From Clostridium paridis (GTDB lineage: Bacteria > Bacillota > Clostridia > Clostridiales > Clostridiaceae): 64,000 bases of DNA. The notes under the pieces are model-generated. The model was not told the origin of the DNA. It made no database searches and saw only the letters and a list, made by a program, of their open reading frames with translations. Numbering within the stretch: the stretch's first letter is position 1; the number at the start of each line of letters is the position of its first letter. Made by a program: the position numbers and the translations under genes. Below, piece after piece: positions 58,194 through 64,000 of this stretch. Where the stretch lies: contig NZ_JAESWA010000024.1 of NCBI RefSeq assembly GCF_016765615.1, forward strand, positions 1 through 64,000, written 5' to 3'.

Positions 58194-59204
58194 TTATGCG
58201 TTTTCTTTTAGTGCTTTAACTTGAGCTGTTAACTCAGGAAGTACTTTAGTTAAATCTCCTACAATAGCATAATCAGCTACTTGCATAATTGGAGCACTAG
58301 CATCCTTGTTAATAGCTATTATTAAATCTGATTCTTGCATACCAGCAACGTGTTGAATAGCTCCTGAAATACCACAAGCTATGTAGATTGATGGTCTTAC
58401 AGTTTTTCCTGTTTGACCTACTTGAAGGTCCTTATCAATCCATCCTTTTTCTATTGCTGCTCTTGAAGCTGCAACTGTTCCATCTAAAGCTTCAGCTAAT
58501 TCTTGAAGAAGTTTGAAGTTTTCTTCACTTCCTACTCCTCTACCACCAGCTACGATGAATTCAGCTTCACTTATATCAACTATATCTTTCTTTTCTTTTA
58601 CTATTTTAACTACTTTAGTTCTAACGTCAGCTTCAGTTAATTTAACTTCAACTGTTTCTATTTCAGCTTTGTTTCCAGCTGTTTCGATCTTTGAGAAAAC
58701 TCCTGGTCTAACAGTAGCCATTTGTGGTCTGTGATCTTGACAAGCTATTGTAGCCATTAAGTTACCACCAAATGCTGGTCTTGTAGCTAAAAGGAATTTA
58801 CCTTCTGCATCTATATCTAAAGAAGTACAGTCAGCAGTTAATCCTGTTGTAAGTCTAGCTGCAACTCTTGGACCTAAGTCTCTTCCTATGAAAGTAGCTC
58901 CTATGAATAATATTTCTGGCTTTCTTTCGTTAGCTAAGTCACAAATAACTTTTGTATATCCATCAGTTGTGTAATGCTCTAATAATGCATCTTCTGCAAC
59001 TAAAACTCTATCAGCTCCATGAGTTCCTAGTTCTTCAGCTAATCCTGAAACGTTGCTTCCGATTAATAATGCAGTAAGCTCTACTCCAAGTTTATCTGCA
59101 ATTTTTCTTCCTTCTCCTAATAATTCAAGAGAAACTTTTTGAAGTTCTCCTTCTCTTTGTTCAGCAAAAACCCAAACGCCTTTGTAATCTGCTATATTAC
59201 TCAT
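58194..59204 (-). CDS. etfA: Electron transfer flavoprotein subunit alpha
   Basis: 336 aa FAD-binding subunit of the Bcd-Etf bifurcating complex. The C-terminal FAD domain has VAGGRGVGSEENFKLLQEL (about residues 213-231), VGQTGKTVRPSIYIACGISGAIQHVAGM and INKDASAPIMQVADYAIVGD. It is 18 bp after etfB. Confidence 0.95.
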   Translation of the reverse strand: MSNIADYKGVWVFAEQREGELQKVSLELLGEGRKIADKLGVELTALLIGSNVSGLAEELGTHGADRVLVAEDALLEHYTTDGYTKVICDLANERKPEILFIGATFIGRDLGPRVAARLTTGLTADCTSLDIDAEGKFLLATRPAFGGNLMATIACQDHRPQMATVRPGVFSKIETAGNKAEIETVEVKLTEADVRTKVVKIVKEKKDIVDISEAEFIVAGGRGVGSEENFKLLQELAEALDGTVAASRAAIEKGWIDKDLQVGQTGKTVRPSIYIACGISGAIQHVAGMQESDLIIAINKDASAPIMQVADYAIVGDLTKVLPELTAQVKALKENA

Positions 59205-59222
59205 TATCTTTACCTCCTAATA

Positions 59223-60002
59223 TTAGATGTAGTGTTTTTCTTTTAACTTAGATATTACGTAACTTGCTGCTTCTTTTGCTGGCTTATCAACTACTTCTCC
59301 AGCTCCCTTAGTTTCTTTTGTCATAGACTTCTTAACCTTGGTTGGAGATCCTTTTAAACCAAGCTCAGCTTTATCTACATCTATATCGTCAGCTGACCAA
59401 ACTTTTATTTCTGCATCCTTTGTATCAAAGATGTTTCTAACGTTCATATATCTTGGGTTATTTAATTCTTTTATTGCAGTTAATAAAACTGGAGCTTTAA
59501 CTTCAACTAGTTCGTATCCATCTTCTAATGCTCTGTTTATTACTAGTTTATCTCCTTCAACTTTAACATCTTGAACATATGTTATTTGAGGAATATTTAA
59601 GTGTTCAGCAATTTCTGGTCCTACTTGAGCAGTATCTCCATCGATTGCTTGTCTTCCAGCAAATATTATATCATATTCTAATTTCTTTATTGCTCCTGCT
59701 AATGCTTTTGAAGTAGCTAGTGTATCAGAACCTGCAAATGCTCTATCAGTTATAAGTATAGCTTCATCAGCTCCCATACTTAAAGCTTCTCTTAAAGCAT
59801 CTTTAGCTTGTGGAGGTCCCATACTTACTATAGTAACTGTTGCTCCTAAGTTTTCTTTTAATACTAATGCTTCTTCTAATGCATGTTTATCCTCTGGATT
59901 TATGATTGAAGGAACTCCATCTCTTATAAGTGTTCCTGTCTTTGGATCTATTCTTACAGCTGTTGTATCTGGAACTTGCTTTAAACAAACTACTATTTTC
60001 AT
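59223..60002 (-). CDS. etfB: Electron transfer flavoprotein subunit beta
   Basis: 259 aa. It has KIVVCLKQVPDT at the N-terminus, the nucleotide motif AGRQAIDGDTAQVGPEIAEHL (about residues 119-139) and the signature VEVKAPVLLTAIKELNNPRYM. It partners etfA in passing electrons from NADH to ferredoxin and crotonyl-CoA. Confidence 0.95.
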   Translation of the reverse strand: MKIVVCLKQVPDTTAVRIDPKTGTLIRDGVPSIINPEDKHALEEALVLKENLGATVTIVSMGPPQAKDALREALSMGADEAILITDRAFAGSDTLATSKALAGAIKKLEYDIIFAGRQAIDGDTAQVGPEIAEHLNIPQITYVQDVKVEGDKLVINRALEDGYELVEVKAPVLLTAIKELNNPRYMNVRNIFDTKDAEIKVWSADDIDVDKAELGLKGSPTKVKKSMTKETKGAGEVVDKPAKEAASYVISKLKEKHYI

Positions 60003-60022
60003 ATTAATTAGCCCTCCCTAAA

Positions 60023-61162
60023 TTACTTTAAAAGACTTCCTGAGATAACCATTTTTTGAACTTCTGAAGTACCTTCATAAATTTCAGTTATCTTAGCGTC
60101 TCTCATTAGTCTTTCTACTGGATATTCTTTAGTATATCCGTATCCACCAAAGATTTGTACAGCTTTAGTAGTAACTTCCATAGCTACATCAGCAGCAAAT
60201 AATTTTGCTCTTGCAGCTTCTAAAGTGTATGGAAGTCCTTGATCTTTAGTCCATGCAGCTTTATAAACTAATTGTCTAGCTGCTTGTACTTTAACATCCA
60301 TTTCAGCTATATACCATTGTAAACCTTGGAATGCAGCTATTGGTCTTCCGAATTGTTTTCTTTCTTTCATGTAAGCTATTGCTTCATCTAAAGCTCCTTG
60401 AGCTAATCCTAAAGCTTGTGCAGCTATACCAATTCTTCCTCCATCAAGAGTTTTCATTGCTATACCAAAGCCTTTACCTTCAGCTCCTAATAAGTTTTCT
60501 TTTGGAACTATACAGTTTTCCATAATTAATTCTGTAGTTGAAGATGCTCTAATACCCATTTTGTTTTCAAGTTTTCCAATTGAGAAACCTGGGAAGTCTT
60601 TTTCAACTATGAAAGCTGATATTCCTTTAGTTCCTTTACTTCTATCAGTCATAGCAAATATTATGAAAGTCTCAGCAACTCCACCATTTGTTATGAATAT
60701 TTTAGAACCATTTAATATATAGTTATCTCCATCTAATACAGCTACAGTTTGTTGTCCTGCTGCATCTGTTCCTGCTCCTGGTTCAGTTAAACCAAATGCA
60801 CCTATCTTTTCACCTTTAGCTAATGCTGGAAGATATTTTTCTTTTTGAGCTGGAGTACCAAATTGATCAACTACTGATGCACATAAAGATGTGTGAGCTG
60901 AAACTATAACTCCATGAGTTCCGCATACTTTTGATAATTCTTCAACAGTCATGATGTAAGATACAGTATCTCCACCAGCTCCGCCGTATTCTTTCTTAAA
61001 AGGAATACCTAACATTCCTAATTTAGCCATTTTCTTTACATTGTCCATTGGAAATTCTTCAGTTTCATCAATTTCCCCTGCTATAGGCTTTACTTCGTTT
61101 AAAGCAAATTCTCTTACCATTTGTCTTACTAGTTCTTGTTCCTTTGTTAATGCAAAATCCAT
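60023..61162 (-). CDS. bcd: Butyryl-CoA dehydrogenase
   Basis: 379 aa acyl-CoA dehydrogenase reducing crotonyl-CoA to butyryl-CoA. Signatures are GAFGLTEPGAGTDA (about residue 121), KQFGRPIAAFQGLQW, QIFGGYGYTKEYPVERLMRDAKI and the catalytic Glu in ITEIYEGTSEVQ. It lies 27 bp downstream of crt. Confidence 0.96.
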   Translation of the reverse strand: MDFALTKEQELVRQMVREFALNEVKPIAGEIDETEEFPMDNVKKMAKLGMLGIPFKKEYGGAGGDTVSYIMTVEELSKVCGTHGVIVSAHTSLCASVVDQFGTPAQKEKYLPALAKGEKIGAFGLTEPGAGTDAAGQQTVAVLDGDNYILNGSKIFITNGGVAETFIIFAMTDRSKGTKGISAFIVEKDFPGFSIGKLENKMGIRASSTTELIMENCIVPKENLLGAEGKGFGIAMKTLDGGRIGIAAQALGLAQGALDEAIAYMKERKQFGRPIAAFQGLQWYIAEMDVKVQAARQLVYKAAWTKDQGLPYTLEAARAKLFAADVAMEVTTKAVQIFGGYGYTKEYPVERLMRDAKITEIYEGTSEVQKMVISGSLLK

Positions 61163-61189
61163 TATTTTACCTCCTTATTAATCCCCTAA

Positions 61190-61972
61190 TTATTTATTTT
61201 GGAAGTTCTTAGCTCTTCTTTCAATGAAAGCGCCCATTCCTTCTTTTTGGTCTTCAGTTGAGAAACATTTTCCAAAGTCTTCTGCTTCAACTAATATTGC
61301 TTGATCCATGTCAACTTGTGTTCCTCTATTTATAGCATCCTTACATAGCTTAACAGCTATAGGAGCATTTTCAGCTATTTTATTAGCAAGTGTTAAAGCT
61401 TCTTCCATTAGATTTTCTAGTGGAACTACTTTATTTACTAGACCTATTCTTAAAGCTTCATCAGCCTTAATAATGTCTCCTGTATATATTAATTCTTTAG
61501 CTTTTCCAAGTCCAACTATTCTAGGTAATCTTTGAGTACCTCCAAAGCCTGGAGTGATTCCTAAACCAACTTCTGGTTGAGCAAATTTAGCTTTTTCCGA
61601 TGCAATTCTTATATCACATGCCATAGCTAATTCACATCCGCCACCTAAGGCAAATCCTGATATAGCAGCTATTACTGGCTTATCCAAATTCTCTAATCTT
61701 CTGAAAACATTGTTTCCTAAAATACCGAATTCTTTTCCTTGTTCTTCTGTTAAATCCTTCATTTCAGCTATGTCAGCACCAGCTACAAATGATTTGTCTC
61801 CTGCTCCAGTTAATATTACTGCGTATAGGTCTTTGTCTTTTTCTAATTCTGCTATAACAGTGTCTAAATCCTTTAATGTTTCTGAATTTAATGCATTTAA
61901 AGCTTTAGGTCTGTTAATTGTTACAATAGCAACCTTCTCTTTTTTTTCAAGAGTGACATTTTTTAATTCCAT
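61190..61972 (-). CDS. crt: 3-hydroxybutyryl-CoA dehydratase (crotonase)
   Basis: 260 aa enoyl-CoA hydratase. Oxyanion-hole segments SFVAGADIAEMK and SGFALGGGCELAMACDIRIA with the acidic catalytic residues in QPEVGLGITPGFGGTQRL. The start at 61972 follows AAGGAGG; the longer frame to 61996 is rejected. First gene of crt-bcd-etfB-etfA-hbd. Confidence 0.96.
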   Translation of the reverse strand: MELKNVTLEKKEKVAIVTINRPKALNALNSETLKDLDTVIAELEKDKDLYAVILTGAGDKSFVAGADIAEMKDLTEEQGKEFGILGNNVFRRLENLDKPVIAAISGFALGGGCELAMACDIRIASEKAKFAQPEVGLGITPGFGGTQRLPRIVGLGKAKELIYTGDIIKADEALRIGLVNKVVPLENLMEEALTLANKIAENAPIAVKLCKDAINRGTQVDMDQAILVEAEDFGKCFSTEDQKEGMGAFIERRAKNFQNK

Positions 61973-62079
61973 GGTGGCAATCCTCCTTAAAATCAACCTA
62001 CAAGTTTAACTCTTTTTTTGACATATTTTTTAAAATCTAATTAATTTTCTTTGTAATTTCATGAATATTTTTTAAATCT

Positions 62080-62097
62080 TTGTTAATAATATAACAA
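62080..62097 (-). promoter_or_regulatory. Rex operator 1 in the crt leader
   Basis: TTGTTAA-TAAT-ATAACAA, 13 of 14 defined consensus positions. It lies about 108-125 bp upstream of the crt start. Confidence 0.75.
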
Positions 62098-62104
62098 TTA
62101 CAGT

Positions 62105-62136
62105 CAAAAAAATAAGTGAAGTTTGTAACTCCACTT
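62105..62136 (-). other. Hairpin with T-run in the crt upstream region
   Basis: AAGTGGAGTT-ACA-AACTTCACTT followed by ATTTTTTT on the minus strand. It looks like an intrinsic terminator just after the predicted start of transcription. Confidence 0.6.
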
Positions 62137-62139
62137 ACG

Positions 62140-62168
62140 ATTATAATAGATTGTTAAATTCTTTGCAA
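62140..62168 (-). promoter_or_regulatory. Predicted crt promoter
   Basis: TTGCAA (62163-62168), 17 bp, TATAAT (62140-62145) on the minus strand. The start of transcription would fall near 62133. Confidence 0.55.
62151..62168 (-). promoter_or_regulatory. Rex operator 2 overlapping the crt -35
   Basis: TTGTTAA-ATTC-TTTGCAA: left half perfect, right half 5 of 7. It covers the -35 box and most of the spacer, a position that would block RNA polymerase. Confidence 0.55.
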
Positions 62169-62329
62169 TATTTTTATGGTATATTTCACTATAATTTAAT
62201 AATATATTGTGAAACTTTAATCTATATATCATTACTCTCTTGTATATCAAGGATTAATCCTATTTTTATCAAACATTCTAAATTATCCGTTTCAAAAAGA
62301 TAAGATTCAAATTTAGGAATCTATTTACA

Positions 62330-62384
62330 AATAATAAAAACATAGGGACGTTTTGCTTGCACTTACAAACAAAACGTCCCTATG
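62330..62384 (-). terminator. Terminator after rex
   Basis: The 19-bp stem CATAGGGACGTTTTGTTTG / CAAGCAAAACGTCCCTATG (fully paired on the minus strand with one G-U) is followed by TTTTTATTATTT. Confidence 0.85.
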
Positions 62385-62405
62385 TATTAGAATTACTCTA
62401 ATATA

Positions 62406-63038
62406 CTATTCTTCTTTTTGGTTTAATAAATAAACTAAAGTCATAACACTTTCACTTAAATGAACATTTTCTACAGTCATACCTTCAGGTACATTTAAAT
62501 CCACTGGAGCAAAGTTCCAAATCCCTTTTACTCCACCTTGAACTAATTCATCACAAACCTTTTGAGCATTTAATTTTGGAACACAAATAACTCCTATGTC
62601 AATGTGATTATTTTTCAAGAAACTTTGTAAGTCATCAATATCTTGAATCTCAATATCTCTTATTCTTATTCCAATAAGCTTAGGATTAGCATCAAAAATC
62701 CCAACTAGATTAAATCCAGCTTTATCAAATCTATAATTGGCTATTGCCTGACCAATATTACCTGCACCAACTATTATAGTATTATATTTTTTATTCAATC
62801 CTAATATAGAACTTATTTGTGAATGAAGTTCTCTTACATTGTAGCCATAGCCTTGCTGTCCAAAGTCTCCAAAGCAGTTTAGGTCCTGTCTTATTTGTGA
62901 AGCAGTAAATCCTATTTTCTCACTTAGTTCTTTTGAACTTATTCTATCTACATCATTCTTTAAAAGTTCTCCTAAATATCTATGGTATTTAGGAAGTCTT
63001 TTTATAACTGCCATTGATATATTTTTCTTTTTCTCCAT
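62406..63038 (-). CDS. rex: Redox-sensing transcriptional repressor Rex
   Basis: 210-aa repressor that binds operators when NAD is high and releases when NADH rises. The winged-helix N-terminus has SKELSEKIGFTASQIRQDLN; the Rossmann domain has TIIVGAGNIGQAIANY (about residue 84). The start at 63038 follows AGAGGTG; the longer frame to 63104 is rejected. Divergently placed from ferritin and upstream of its probable target crt, as in C. acetobutylicum, where Rex is known to repress crt and adhE2. Confidence 0.95.
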   Translation of the reverse strand: MEKKKNISMAVIKRLPKYHRYLGELLKNDVDRISSKELSEKIGFTASQIRQDLNCFGDFGQQGYGYNVRELHSQISSILGLNKKYNTIIVGAGNIGQAIANYRFDKAGFNLVGIFDANPKLIGIRIRDIEIQDIDDLQSFLKNNHIDIGVICVPKLNAQKVCDELVQGGVKGIWNFAPVDLNVPEGMTVENVHLSESVMTLVYLLNQKEE

Positions 63039-63268
63039 GTCTGCACCTCTTTCATTAATCTCTATATTGAAAGTTAAATACAAATTTGATATACCAATCT
63101 TCATAATTAAATTTATATTTTACTGTGTAAAAACTTAGAATAACTAAGCTTTTAATTAAATTTATGTATCGAAGTAGTATAGCTTAAAATATGTAAATTA
63201 TAAAAATCAACCTAACTTAAATATTTTAACATAAAATTCACTTTTTTTCTATATGTTAATAGGAATAT

Positions 63269-63303
63269 AAAACCCATTAAATTAGATACCCAATGGGTTT
63301 TTA
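63269..63303 (+). terminator. Orphan terminator between rex and ferritin
   Basis: AAAACCCATT / AATGGGTTTT with a T run on the plus strand. Neither neighbour needs it: both start here and run outward. The surrounding 430 bp hold no other clear signal except the ferritin promoter. Confidence 0.6.
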
Positions 63304-63412
63304 TGGCAATAATTTTTGCTACGATATTATTATATAACACTTCTTGTTGAGAATAAAATATTTAATAAACTTAATTTACTACTATTTATAAGTTTTTTCG
63401 CCATATATTCTG

Positions 63413-63441
63413 TTGATATACCTATCATAAAGAGGTATAAT
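63413..63441 (+). promoter_or_regulatory. Ferritin promoter
   Basis: TTGATA (63413-63418), 17 bp, TATAAT (63436-63441). Confidence 0.75.
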
Positions 63442-63469
63442 ATGTAAAAAGATATTTGGAGGTGTAATT

Positions 63470-63982
63470 ATGTTTAGTGCTAAACTTTTAGATGCATTAA
63501 ATCATCAAGTTAATTATGAATTTTACTCATCTTATTCATATCTTTCTATGGCTGCCTATTGTGAATCTATCGATTTACCAGGTTTCTCAAACTTCTTTCG
63601 AGTTCAAGCTCAAGAAGAACTTTTTCATGCCATGAAATTTTTTGATTACATACAACAAAAAAATGGCGAAATAATATTAGAAAAAATTGATCAGCCAACC
63701 ATAAAATTTGAAAGTGTATCTCATGTTTTTGAAACTGCCTTTGAACATGAACAAATAGTAACAAAGAAGATATATAACCTAGCAGATATAGCTACAGAAG
63801 AAAGAGAACATGCTACTTTAAGCCTATTAAAATGGTTTATTGATGAGCAAGTTGAGGAAGAAAATACTTTCGATACCCTTTTGAAAAAACTAAAAAGAGC
63901 TAAAGATAATCCAGCTGCACTATATCTATTAGATGATGAACTTGCAAAAAGAGTATATACTCCACCAACTGCTACTAATTAA
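63470..63982 (+). CDS. Ferritin (non-heme)
   Basis: 170-aa iron-storage protein of the bacterial FtnA type. Ferroxidase ligands are visible in NYEFYSSYSYLSMA, QEELFHAMKFFDY and EREHATLSLLKWFIDEQVEEE. The ribosome site GGAGGTG is 6 bp upstream. In an anaerobe it would lower free iron when oxygen enters. Confidence 0.93.
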   Translation: MFSAKLLDALNHQVNYEFYSSYSYLSMAAYCESIDLPGFSNFFRVQAQEELFHAMKFFDYIQQKNGEIILEKIDQPTIKFESVSHVFETAFEHEQIVTKKIYNLADIATEEREHATLSLLKWFIDEQVEEENTFDTLLKKLKRAKDNPAALYLLDDELAKRVYTPPTATN

Positions 63983-64000
63983 ATCAAATAATGATAATTA

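Overview
The window is AT-rich, bacterial and almost entirely coding. It points to a motile, butyrate-type member of Clostridium sensu stricto (cluster I). The evidence is the gene set crt-bcd-etfB-etfA-hbd preceded by rex, a group B [FeFe] hydrogenase, NfnAB, an iron-type butanol/alcohol dehydrogenase, a type IV pilus locus of clostridial layout and motAB. I do not name a species.

Layout: The minus-strand 16S rRNA 5' end lies at the left edge, with its promoter. Next come motAB (358-1851), a decayed ORF (2057-2278) and 21 minus-strand tRNA genes (2493-4390). A seven-tRNA block in that array is duplicated in tandem, 662 bp apart. 4581-22509 is a housekeeping stretch: phosphodiesterase, rdgB, rph, an unknown 472-aa protein, an orphan peptide-binding lipoprotein, a DUF2334 lipoprotein, ligA, pcrA, yerC, a pseudouridine synthase, a lytic transglycosylase, a seven-repeat protein, yqxD and pgi. 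Then come bacteriohemerythrin, a methyltransferase-like protein, and a strikingly GC-rich class V aminotransferase (24402-25676) that looks horizontally acquired. guaB-guaA follows, under a guanine riboswitch.

29196-44794 is a complete type IV pilus assembly locus on the minus strand: pilin-like gene, pilD, pilB, pilC, pilA, pilM, pilN, pilO, then three minor-pilin-like genes and a 1322-aa secreted DUF5057-type protein. No pilT is present. The last protein sits where PilY1 sits in Gram-negative minor-pilin operons, and I consider it the best candidate for an undescribed component (a pilus-tip factor).

44946-63982 holds groESL with a CIRCE operator, a DUF1461 membrane protein, a Wzy/O-antigen-ligase-like protein, the hydrogenase, an OGG-type glycosylase, nfnAB, adh, ilvA, hbd/etfA/etfB/bcd/crt, rex and ferritin. 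Rex-type operators are readable upstream of crt (two) and of the hydrogenase, and a weaker one upstream of adh. This suggests that NAD-redox control links acid/solvent formation with hydrogen metabolism here.

A family of about 80-100 bp imperfect palindromes occurs three times (8099, 16303, 44309), always 3' of genes. It is not explained by any annotated feature. No CRISPR array, insertion sequence or prophage was seen.
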